Shown here: piece by piece, positions 55,297 to 62,459 of the stretch
Layout of the letters: each line of letters begins with the position of its first letter
How positions within the stretch are numbered: the stretch's first letter is position 1
Program-made: the position numbers and the translations under genes
The notes under the pieces: generated by a model
Seen by the model: only the letters and a program-made list of their open reading frames with translations
Databases searched by the model: none
Told to the model about the DNA's origin: nothing
Assembly: GCF_000413055.1 (NCBI RefSeq)
Contig: NZ_KE332518.1
Location: 327,490-391,489 of the forward strand
DNA: 64,000 bases
Source: Treponema maltophilum ATCC 51939
GTDB taxonomy: Bacteria > Spirochaetota > Spirochaetia > Treponematales > Treponemataceae
Reading direction: 5' to 3'

Positions 55297-55365
55297 CACA
55301 TAACTTCCGCTTAACCTGCATTTGCGGCTTGACCGTGTTGTCAGCGTTTAAGTGGGTGTTAGGTG
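55297..55365 (-). other. attC site
   Basis: Plus strand: CACATAAC (55297-55304), CGCTTAACC, loop, GCGTTTAAG and GTTAGGTG (55358-55365). It closes the MazEF cassette one base after the mazF stop. Confidence 0.88.
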
Positions 55366-55366
55366 A

Positions 55367-55705
55367 TTACTCAATCAACAACTTTATATTATCTACAACA
55401 GCATTTATCTCTTCTTCTGTTGTTTTTTCTATAAAATCACAACTTCTTTTTTTATAATCAAGGTTCTTTACTTGGTCGCTAAGAATACAGCCATTTATCG
55501 AATGATTATCCAATACAATTTCAAAAGGATAGCCTTTTATATGGCTCGTAATAGGACAAAATAAAGCAAGTCCGACTTTTTGATTGTATCTTTTTTGTGA
55601 AATGCAAATTGCAGGACGACGACCTTTCTGCTCATATCTTGCTTGCGGATTAAAATCAAGCCAAACTAAATCGCCTCTATCGGGAACATAATTTGAATTC
55701 ACCAT
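55367..55705 (-). CDS. mazF: MazF/PemK-type endoribonuclease toxin
   Basis: 112 aa. YVPDRGDLVWLDFNPQ, then GRRPAICISQKRYN (substrate loop), then LALFCPITSHIKGYPFEI and ILSDQVKNLD. MazF toxins cut mRNA at short motifs. The ATG overlaps the mazE stop by 7 bases. Confidence 0.92.
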   Translation of the reverse strand: MVNSNYVPDRGDLVWLDFNPQARYEQKGRRPAICISQKRYNQKVGLALFCPITSHIKGYPFEIVLDNHSINGCILSDQVKNLDYKKRSCDFIEKTTEEEINAVVDNIKLLIE

Positions 55706-55932
55706 TCTTCGTTACCTACTGAATAATCTGTCGAGATTTCCGAATGAACATTTTCAGAAGTAACCATTGCCAGCATATCATCAAGAGTTTTTTTCTGAGG
55801 AAGAATTACTATTTTTCCTTTTTCTGCGAGTACTTCTATTTTGCTTCCATTCTTTACATTATTATCTTTTGCCCAAAGAGAGGGTATTCTAAATCCGAGA
55901 CTATTACCCCATTTCTGAACTACAACCTGCAT
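55699..55932 (-). CDS. mazE: MazE-type antitoxin
   Basis: 77 aa AbrB/SpoVT-like antitoxin: MQVVVQKWGNSLGFRIPSLWAK, then a toxin-binding acidic tail. GGAGG site. First gene of the toxin-antitoxin cassette, with promoter and operator of its own. Confidence 0.9.
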   Translation of the reverse strand: MQVVVQKWGNSLGFRIPSLWAKDNNVKNGSKIEVLAEKGKIVILPQKKTLDDMLAMVTSENVHSEISTDYSVGNEEW

Positions 55933-55955
55933 AATAAACCTCCATTATTTTTTAG

Positions 55956-55983
55956 CATATACATTGTATAGCCTTTTTGTCAA
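55956..55983 (-). promoter_or_regulatory. Promoter and operator of mazEF
   Basis: Minus strand TTGACA (55978-55983), 16-base spacer, TATATG. The spacer region contains TATACA-A-TGTATA (55958-55970), a perfect inverted repeat around one base, the likely MazE(F) binding site. The following 255 bases (55984-56237) hold no gene. Confidence 0.6.
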
Positions 55984-56237
55984 GGATTTTTTTCAAAAAA
56001 GCGGGTTTGCTCCACTGCCTAAATCATTCATAATCATCACAAGTAATCTAAGTCAATTCAATATATTGTTCAGAAGGGATATGCTCCATTTATCACTGTA
56101 ATCTTTGCTTTAGCCATTAGAAATCCTGTACTTTGGCAACTACATAAGATAAATAGACTTATTAACCGGGAATATATTTCTTCATTTTTACCTCATAAAA
56201 CATTCAATACATCTAAATACCCGCGCCGTGAGGCGTC

Positions 56238-56305
56238 CACATAACATCCGCTTAACCTGCTTTGTGGCTCGTCCGCAATGTCAGCGTTGAAGCGGGGGTT
56301 AGGTG
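56238..56305 (-). other. attC site
   Basis: Plus strand: CACATAAC (56238-56245), CGCTTAACC, loop, GCGTTGAAGC and GTTAGGTG (56298-56305). The stop codon of the acetyltransferase gene lies inside its outer box, showing tight gene-attC packing. Confidence 0.9.
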
Positions 56306-56946
56306 ATTTTCATATCACTAATTTCTCGTAATTTACTTACATCATTTGAGGTAAGTATCTCGAGATTTGTCGTTATTTTTTCTATTGGCCAATCCCACCA
56401 TTTTATACTTTCTAAAAGATCAATAATTTCATTATCAAATCTTTTTCGTATTAATTTTGCAGGATTTCCTCCAACGATTGAATATGGTTCTACATCTTTT
56501 ATTACAACAGAATTTGATGCAATTATTGAACCATTGCCTATCTTTATTCCGGGCATTATTAAAGAATTATAACCAATCCACACATCATTCTGAATTACCG
56601 TATCCCCTTTAATTGGTAATTCTTCCATTTCCGGTGTTACTTTTTCCCATCCATTTCTAAATATTGAAAATGGATATGTTGTGAAACAATTCATTTTATG
56701 ATTTGCACCATTCATTATGAACTTAACATCTCGGGCAATGGCACAAAACTTTCCAATAATTAATTTGTCTCCAATGAATGGATAATGATACAGAACATTA
56801 TTTTCAAAGTTTTCCGAATTTACCGGATCATCGTAATACGAATAATCACCAACGATTATATTTGGATTAGTAATTATATTCTTAATAAAACATACTTGAT
56901 CAAACCCCTTCATGGGGTGTATTTCATTGGGTTGAGGACCGTACAT
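56299..56946 (-). CDS. Vat/CatB-like xenobiotic O-acetyltransferase
   Basis: 215 aa hexapeptide-repeat (left-handed beta-helix) acetyltransferase. YGPQPNEIHPMKG, LYHYPFIGDKLIIGKFCAIA, the catalytic-His segment NGANHKM (His83), FRNGWEK, GDTVIQNDVWIGYNSLIMPGIKIGNGSIIASNSVV and VGGNPAKLIRKRF follow the order of streptogramin A acetyltransferases (Vat) and CatB chloramphenicol acetyltransferases, with closer likeness to Vat. Many homologues have other acceptors, so resistance is only a possibility. TAGGAG site. Single-gene cassette. Confidence 0.87.
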   Translation of the reverse strand: MYGPQPNEIHPMKGFDQVCFIKNIITNPNIIVGDYSYYDDPVNSENFENNVLYHYPFIGDKLIIGKFCAIARDVKFIMNGANHKMNCFTTYPFSIFRNGWEKVTPEMEELPIKGDTVIQNDVWIGYNSLIMPGIKIGNGSIIASNSVVIKDVEPYSIVGGNPAKLIRKRFDNEIIDLLESIKWWDWPIEKITTNLEILTSNDVSKLREISDMKIT

Positions 56947-57098
56947 ATAAAACTCCTATAATTATTATGGTGAAGATAATTTATATAAATCTTATATGTT
57001 CATTTCCGGCCTTTTCTCCTCTCGATTATTACAGATATATATTTACCGCATTTATCTTTATGTGTAAATAATCTTCTTTCTTGCCCGCCGAAGGCGTG

Positions 57099-57250
57099 CA
57101 CCTAACATTCGCTTGACCTGCATTTGTGGCTTTGCCGACGCAAAGCGTAAGGCAAAGTTGGCGCGAAAGTTGCACCAAAAGGGAGCCGTAGGCGACCGTC
57201 AAGCAACTTTCGTGACAAAACAAATGTCAGGTTGAAGCGAGTGTTAGACT
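57099..57250 (-). other. Long attC site (about 150 bp)
   Basis: Plus strand: CACCTAAC (57099-57106), CGCTTGACC, GCATTTGT ... ACAAATG, AGGTTGAAGCG and GTTAGAC (57243-57249). Its long variable part contains a perfect CGAAAGTTGC/GCAACTTTCG hairpin. It closes the cassette of the 431-aa protein. The stretches 56947-57098 and 57251-57413 on either side show no gene. Confidence 0.85.
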
Positions 57251-57413
57251 TTTGAGAATCAATAACTATTTTTCTAGGAATAGTTGTCTGCTTCCTTTTT
57301 ATTTTGTAATAAGCATGAATAATACTATGAATATCTGTTCATATTTGATTTTTATCTTTAAATCAAAAATTTTGTGAGTTCTCTAATTATTGTCTTATAA
57401 GTTACTTATAATT

Positions 57414-58709
57414 TTAAATTTTTTCAAAATACTCAGTAATTAGTTCTTCAAATTCAAAATATGTATATAATATGTGTATCAAAAAATCAGTATCCTTATC
57501 TTTTAATAATGGTATACGGGAATTATCTATTTTGAATATTTTGTTTCTTTTCTTTATAGTTCCTTTTTGCTTTACATCATCCAACCTAGCGATATACTCA
57601 TCTATAGAATAATATATCAGCTCATAATCTATGTGCTTTATAAAACAGCAATTCTCATTTTGAAAAAATACAAGATGGACCATCCTTGTAAAAACAATAC
57701 TATCATCATGATAATACCGTTCTTTATTTGGCAACTCTTCAAAAATAATTTCATTATTTTCCTTTTTGACCCACAGCGTATCAAATTCCGTAGAATATAA
57801 CTTTGACACAATATTTTCATTTAAATTAGATAATTCGATTTTCTTTCCAAATTCAAGTTCTTCCATAGAATAAGCACCATCTTCTTGATTTTCGCCTACT
57901 GAAAAGTAATTTGGTCTAAATGAAAAGTCAACAATTTCTTTGGTAGCAATACTGTTTTTTATTAATTTTAAAGACTCTAAATTCATATTTTTAGGATATA
58001 TCAATGAATTAATTCGTTTATCATATATTCTAGGTGGATTAAGCTCCTTTATTGTCATATATTTCGGATTGAATGTTAACAAATTCCATTGGGAATACAT
58101 TTTGTCGTTTTCAAATAAAGATATACCGTTATTTGAATAAATATTTTCTAGTTTATTGGGAGAAATGTAATCAAGTTCAGGCTCTTTTTCCAATTTGTAG
58201 AGTCTATATAAGTTCTCAAAAATTCTATAATACGCATAGATATCAGCATCCTCATCACAGTATCCATTATTTTTTATTTTTTCAAAATAATTAGTATAGT
58301 ATGTAATTATTTCAGTAGCAGTATTAATTTTTTTAAGTTCGTTGAATATATCGATTCCCTCTTGATAAGGTTTAATTAATATGCCTAATCTTAAGTTATT
58401 ATCTTTAAATTCAGATAAATTACTTTTGTAGTTTTCTTTCGTTTCTTTTATTTTTCGATTATTTTCATATATGCACTCATCTAAATATTTAAAAAAAGAA
58501 TTTTTAATATCTTTCTCATATTCGGTCGTGTTTTCTCTAATATTAGGAATAATTTCCTGAATAAGAATGCTGTTTTTATCTGAAAAAAGCTTATATGAAA
58601 AACCAGGCAATTCACATGAACTAAAATCACCAGCTTCAATCCTATCTATATATTTTCTTTCTTCTATAAAGTATTTATGAAAGTATTCCATTAGCTTTTT
58701 ATTTAACAT
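57414..58709 (-). CDS. Cassette protein of unknown function, 431 aa
   Basis: Soluble, very rich in Glu, Asn, Lys, Tyr and Ile, as expected of AT-rich DNA. No signal peptide, membrane segment or motif I can name. N-terminal part helical with charged heptad-like runs (about 60-150), the rest mixed. AAGG site ahead of the ATG. Largest gene of the array and a single-gene cassette. Confidence 0.75.
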   Translation of the reverse strand: MLNKKLMEYFHKYFIEERKYIDRIEAGDFSSCELPGFSYKLFSDKNSILIQEIIPNIRENTTEYEKDIKNSFFKYLDECIYENNRKIKETKENYKSNLSEFKDNNLRLGILIKPYQEGIDIFNELKKINTATEIITYYTNYFEKIKNNGYCDEDADIYAYYRIFENLYRLYKLEKEPELDYISPNKLENIYSNNGISLFENDKMYSQWNLLTFNPKYMTIKELNPPRIYDKRINSLIYPKNMNLESLKLIKNSIATKEIVDFSFRPNYFSVGENQEDGAYSMEELEFGKKIELSNLNENIVSKLYSTEFDTLWVKKENNEIIFEELPNKERYYHDDSIVFTRMVHLVFFQNENCCFIKHIDYELIYYSIDEYIARLDDVKQKGTIKKRNKIFKIDNSRIPLLKDKDTDFLIHILYTYFEFEELITEYFEKI

Positions 58710-58793
58710 TCAATCTACCTTCTGCTTCTATATATTCAATATACATATCTTTTAGTACTTGCTTTATATTGCCATATATATTTTAACCCAAAA

Positions 58794-58858
58794 AGTCTAA
58801 CAACTGGTTGTACTGCAGCGGGCTTGACTCGCTGTCGGCTACGAACCTTTGTTATACG
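58794..58858 (-). other. attC site
   Basis: Plus strand: AGTCTAAC (58794-58801), GGTTGT pairing with ACGAACC (one unpaired G, a typical extrahelical base), inner GCAGCG/CGCTG stem, and GTTATAC (58851-58857). It closes the cassette of the secreted protein at 58922. Confidence 0.85.
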
Positions 58859-58921
58859 ATTTATCTTTCTTACAGATAAATTTTTTATTATCTGAATAAA
58901 TACTTTTATCACAAAAAAGAA

Positions 58922-59779
58922 TTATTCTTTTTTCAAAACACCTTTACCTACAGCATTTTGAACTAAAACTTTTACATATTCTGGATTATCAGGATCTGTG
59001 ACTTCCTTTATATATCCGCCGAAAACCCAGAAATATTGGTCAGTACCTTCATCACTGCGATCATACATTGCAATTCTGTACCAAGGAGCAGTAATTCCAT
59101 CTATCGTATCTTTTTGAACAGTAACTGCATCGTAGTAAACGACTAAGCCCGCAAGAAGTAATGGTAAATATCCATTATCTTGAACAATATAATCTGAATA
59201 TGGTGTAAATGAATTTCCCAATGGATGTCTTGAAACGGATGGTGGTGCAGGACAAAAATATGTACTGTAGTTAAACTTACCAGTTTCAGCATTGAGATTT
59301 GGAGCATTTCTTATTTTCAAATTTTCCTTTGCTATAATATTTGACTTACTTTTATCATACTTTATCACTTTTATCCCATTCAGGAAGCATTCGCTTCCTA
59401 CCGATGTCGGATTCTTAAAATCACGAAGAATGAGCTTTTCGTTTTTATAAATACCTGTACAATAAAAATCTCTATAATTTTCATCATAAACAAAAGTACT
59501 GCTGTTTCCTTTTGGAAAAATTAAATTGTTCAATCGTTCTATATCAAAAACTTTCGTTCCGTTATTTTTTAATGTAAGGACACCTTTTTCTAATGTGTAC
59601 GGATAATTTCCCCAAAGGTGACCGCCAAAAGGAGAGTAAAATGTATATGTTTTTTCATCTATGAATTCGATAAATAAATCTTCTTCGCCAACTTGTAAAT
59701 CAACATTAATTCCTTTATTTTGTGCAAATACTAAAATATTTAAGAATAAAACAACAATTACTAATAAATGTCTTTTCAT
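58922..59779 (-). CDS. Secreted cassette protein with possible SH3-like segment
   Basis: 285 aa with signal peptide (MKRHLLVIVVLFLNILVFA). Beta-rich N-terminal half (residues about 25-150). Then KENLKIRNAPNLNAETG, which is like the start of bacterial SH3 domains (NLRVRSGPS...), and a later APWYRI that could close such a domain. No enzyme motif. A TTGGAG site precedes ATG 59779. First cassette on the rsmG side. Confidence 0.7.
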   Translation of the reverse strand: MKRHLLVIVVLFLNILVFAQNKGINVDLQVGEEDLFIEFIDEKTYTFYSPFGGHLWGNYPYTLEKGVLTLKNNGTKVFDIERLNNLIFPKGNSSTFVYDENYRDFYCTGIYKNEKLILRDFKNPTSVGSECFLNGIKVIKYDKSKSNIIAKENLKIRNAPNLNAETGKFNYSTYFCPAPPSVSRHPLGNSFTPYSDYIVQDNGYLPLLLAGLVVYYDAVTVQKDTIDGITAPWYRIAMYDRSDEGTDQYFWVFGGYIKEVTDPDNPEYVKVLVQNAVGKGVLKKE

Positions 59780-59812
59780 AAATTTCTCCAATTTTTTTTA
59801 ACTTTCGCTACT

Positions 59813-59850
59813 AGCCCAGTGGGCTGTGCGTATAACATCCTTTCAATCCT
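59813..59850 (-). other. Partial attC-like site at the right array end
   Basis: GTATAAC (plus strand) forms an attC-type outer box (GTTATAC on minus), next to a perfect AGCCCA-G-TGGGCT inverted repeat. No partner half is visible. It could be the recombination point at which the first cassette joined. Confidence 0.4.
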
Positions 59851-59937
59851 TCTTCATTATACCATAAAAATCAATAATTCTCAGCCTAAAATGCTGAAAA
59901 AAGAAAAATCACATCTGTCTATAGGGCTTAAGTCGTC

Positions 59938-59963
59938 GGAGTTCGAACGCGGAGTTATTGCAG
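59938..59963 (+). repeat. Extra tandem copy of the repeat end
   Basis: 26 bp matching 60004-60029 in 24 positions, 66 bases upstream of it. On the minus strand it still reads CTG CAA TAA, the rsmG end with its stop. The right boundary therefore carries two copies of the rsmG-end segment. Confidence 0.7.
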
Positions 59964-60031
59964 GCGCAACTGCTGAAAATATTTAATAAGTTATAGCAAT
60001 GTTGGAGTTTGAACGCAGAGTTATTGCAGCG
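59962..60031 (+). repeat. Right flanking direct repeat of the cassette island
   Basis: Partner of 51533-51602 (58/70 identical, no gaps). It holds a copy of the last eleven codons of the TPR gene, still encoding AQLLKIFNKL and a stop through synonymous changes, followed by the true rsmG 3' end. Confidence 0.85.
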
Positions 60032-60791
60032 ACGGGATTATCAATAAGTGGCGTTCGCGGTCTTCCAAAAAGGGAACGTGCAGCGGGACGATTTCAATGC
60101 CGTGCGCACTGCCGCAGTTTAGGACGGACAATGCGTTTGCCGCTTCTTCTTCGATTTTGGAGCGCTTCGCTTTATAAGCGGCCAAAACGCCGCCGTCTTT
60201 TAATGTCCGGAGCAGCACCTTAAGCATTTTTTTGTCCAAGGGACGGAATGCCCTAAAAACGGCAATATCGAAGCTGTTCGGTTCGATCCGTTCGGCTTCG
60301 ACGTTTTGTACGCGGACGTTTTTTAAGCCGAGGATTGCCGCGCAGTTTTCCAAAAAGGCGCAGCGCTTGCTCATCCGTTCGGCGAGGACAAAATGCGTAT
60401 CGGGCATAGTAATTGCGAGGGGAATGCCGGGTAAGCCGCCTCCGCTTCCGATATCGGCAATCACAAAATGGCCGCCGGCTGGATCATTTGTCTTATTTGC
60501 GGGATTTATGTCGGGAGGCGCATTCGTATCGGTGGCGCCGCGGCTTTTTAAAATACGCTCTTTTAATTTAAGCAATTCGCTGCGCGCCGAAAGGCTGTCC
60601 AAAACGTGGCGCACGATAATGTCGTCTTCGGTTTTTGCCGCCGTTAAATCGTAGGCCGAATTGAACAGCTGCAGTTCTTTCACATATGCGAGCAATTTTT
60701 TGCCGTATTGTGCGGCTTCACTGCCCGAAATGCCGAGTTCAATTAAACCGGCATGGAGTTTGCCCTCGTTTCCGTTTGATGCGCGGCTCAT
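60021..60791 (-). CDS. rsmG: 16S rRNA (guanine-N7) methyltransferase RsmG
   Basis: 256 aa (GidB). N-terminal helical part, then the SAM-binding fold: FVIADIGSGGGLPGIPLAI and VLAERMSKRCAFLENCA, with NVRVQNVEAE. It methylates G527 of 16S rRNA; loss gives low-level streptomycin resistance in other bacteria. ATG 60791 overlaps the upstream stop (ATGA) and has an AAGGAAG site. Its last bases form part of the right repeat of the cassette island, but the reading frame is intact. Confidence 0.94.
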   Translation of the reverse strand: MSRASNGNEGKLHAGLIELGISGSEAAQYGKKLLAYVKELQLFNSAYDLTAAKTEDDIIVRHVLDSLSARSELLKLKERILKSRGATDTNAPPDINPANKTNDPAGGHFVIADIGSGGGLPGIPLAITMPDTHFVLAERMSKRCAFLENCAAILGLKNVRVQNVEAERIEPNSFDIAVFRAFRPLDKKMLKVLLRTLKDGGVLAAYKAKRSKIEEEAANALSVLNCGSAHGIEIVPLHVPFLEDRERHLLIIPSLQ

Positions 60792-61666
60792 CGGGTCTTC
60801 CTTTGCGGTTCGAAATCGATGTCGAGCAGTAAATCGATCGTACCGTTCGGCGTTTGCGTGCGCATCGTTACCAAATTGCCGGTTTTTGCGGCGGTGAGTA
60901 CGGGGCATTTTTCAAGACTTTTGAGTACGGACTGCGGATTTTCCGTGTGCTGATTTACGCTGACCGCCACGTTGAACATACCGTCCGCACGCGATTTAAA
61001 AAGCATGTAAAAGGTTTCGCCGAAGGTGCCGCCGCCCGTGCGGTAGGTGCGGTCGCCGGTCAGCAAAAAACTGCCGTCGGCTTCCGGCTTTGAAATAAAA
61101 ACGGCGGTACAGCCGGCTAAAATATTGTACGAACCCGATATAAAACGAAGGATTTTTCCGCCGTTTGCCGCCTCGTGCGGCGAGGATGGCGCGGCCGATT
61201 TTTGTTCAACCGTTTTTTGAAGGGTGTCGAGCTTTTCCAATACCGCCTGCAAAAGAGCGGCGGTTTCACCCTGTGATGCGGAAAGAGAGGCCGCATTCGC
61301 CGCGGCAGTATTGCCGCCGAGCGCATTGAGCGAAAGCGGGTTTCCCGAACCGAAAAGGTTTGAAAGCATGCTTATGTCCGCGGCGCTCAGGGAAGGGGAG
61401 ACGAGCTTGCCGCTTGCGGCTGCCGCGGAAGAGTTTTGCGCCTTTTTTTGTTCGTTCGATTGAGGCTGTTTTTGAGCCGTACCCGCACCCGCATTGAAAG
61501 TCGGCGCGCTGAGCGCAGGTGCGCTCAACGTCGGAGCGCTCACCGAAGGAACGTTTACCGTCGGAACTTCGGGCGGTGTGGGCGCCTGCACCGATTGGGC
61601 AAAGCATACCGCACCGAAACAGAGCTGGGCGCATACAGCGACTGCGCGGCTGTCAAAGTTTTGCAA
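60788..61666 (-). CDS. Secreted protein of unknown function, Ser/Ala/Pro-rich
   Basis: 292 aa. Start taken as TTG 61664-61666, which has a GGAGGAAAG site and gives a signal peptide (to about residue 24, VCFA-QS). A low-complexity stretch rich in Ala, Pro, Ser, Thr and Val (about 25-75) contains repeated SAPTLSAP-type units, then a coiled-coil-like part near 125-155, and a folded C-terminal domain (about 170-292). No family recognised. It overlaps the gene before it by 14 bases and rsmG by 4. Confidence 0.7.
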   Translation of the reverse strand: MQNFDSRAVAVCAQLCFGAVCFAQSVQAPTPPEVPTVNVPSVSAPTLSAPALSAPTFNAGAGTAQKQPQSNEQKKAQNSSAAAASGKLVSPSLSAADISMLSNLFGSGNPLSLNALGGNTAAANAASLSASQGETAALLQAVLEKLDTLQKTVEQKSAAPSSPHEAANGGKILRFISGSYNILAGCTAVFISKPEADGSFLLTGDRTYRTGGGTFGETFYMLFKSRADGMFNVAVSVNQHTENPQSVLKSLEKCPVLTAAKTGNLVTMRTQTPNGTIDLLLDIDFEPQRKTR

Positions 61667-62459
61667 GGCTTTCCTCCACGGCTTCCAAACGGTCGCTGAG
61701 CGTTTTAATCGTTTTTTCAAGGCGCAGCTTTTCCCGTTCGAGGTTTGTTTTTATGTCGACGGTTTCGGCCTTTTTTTTCATAAAGGCGCGCACCGAATCG
61801 GGACTGTTTCCCTGTTCGAGCCGCTCTTGGGCTTGTGCACGCTTTTCTTTTGAACGTATCGCCGAAAGCATTTTCATGTTTTCAAAACCGACGGCCGGAT
61901 TCAAATCGGCCGAAGAAACCTGCACAATGCTATGCGCGGCTTGACGCGGGATTTTCAAATAGCGGTCTATGTAATCTTCGTAGCGTATGTTTGCGGCGGT
62001 GCACAATTCATGCGCTTTCAGCAAAAGTCTGCCGAATTCCTGCATAAGCACGCCGTTTTTTTCAAGGTAATCTTTTTTAATGCGTTCGGTCAGTTCGGCC
62101 AATTCCGGCGAGTTTTCAAGTCCGATGCTGTACAGGCCTTTTTTTTCGGCGATTTCCAAAAGCGAATGGAATTTCGCCCAAAAAGCGTTGCCGTGCGCTT
62201 TCGCGTATTTACGCGGTTTTAATCCGCCGTTTTGCGCGGCTTCCGCTTCATACAACAAATGGTGTGTGTATTCGTGGATCGCGGTATAGATGAGCTGATT
62301 GTCCGTATTGAAATTCTTATTGTGCAAAATAATTTCGCGCGTTTCGCACTTGTACAAACCGTTTACCTTTTTGCTCGATTTTCCGCTGAAAATCACTTCG
62401 AAATCCAAATCGCTGTTTTCGAGCGAAAGCAAAAGTTCTTTGATTTGATCGCGATTCAT
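61653..62459 (-). CDS. Putative zinc metallopeptidase-like protein (HExxH)
   Basis: 268 aa. A HEYTHH motif at residues 62-67 (HExxH zinc site) sits in a helix after NQLIYTAI. The C-terminal 70 residues are a charged coiled coil (EREKLRLEKTIKTLSDRLEAVEESLAKL type). No signal peptide, so it is cytoplasmic or exported another way. It resembles SprT/ImmA-like minimal zincins only in the motif; function unknown. Its ATG overlaps the rsmE stop. Confidence 0.75.
   Translation of the reverse strand: MNRDQIKELLLSLENSDLDFEVIFSGKSSKKVNGLYKCETREIILHNKNFNTDNQLIYTAIHEYTHHLLYEAEAAQNGGLKPRKYAKAHGNAFWAKFHSLLEIAEKKGLYSIGLENSPELAELTERIKKDYLEKNGVLMQEFGRLLLKAHELCTAANIRYEDYIDRYLKIPRQAAHSIVQVSSADLNPAVGFENMKMLSAIRSKEKRAQAQERLEQGNSPDSVRAFMKKKAETVDIKTNLEREKLRLEKTIKTLSDRLEAVEESLAKL

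Larger units (their letters stand above)
51568..59961. mobile_element. Integrase-less cassette array (CALIN-type island) between TPR gene and rsmG
   Basis: About 8.4 kb, far richer in A and T than both sides. All genes lie on the minus strand, most closely followed by an attC-like site (RYYYAAC ... GTTRRRY ends with inner complementary boxes). There is no intI, transposase or phage integrase in the window. Clusters of attC sites lacking an integron integrase are known as CALINs; a chromosomal integron with many cassettes is known in Treponema denticola. The flanking 70-bp direct repeat marks the limits of the inserted DNA. Confidence 0.8.

Noticed and set aside
55265-55321. N-terminal MQVKR-type extensions of two cassette proteins (also at 54358-54414)
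   Set aside because: They are translated attC sequence; the true ATGs have ribosome sites and give clean signal peptides.
51568-59961. Prophage, IS element or ICE as the nature of the island
   Set aside because: No transposase, integrase, phage structural or conjugation gene, and no terminal inverted repeats; attC sites explain the layout better.
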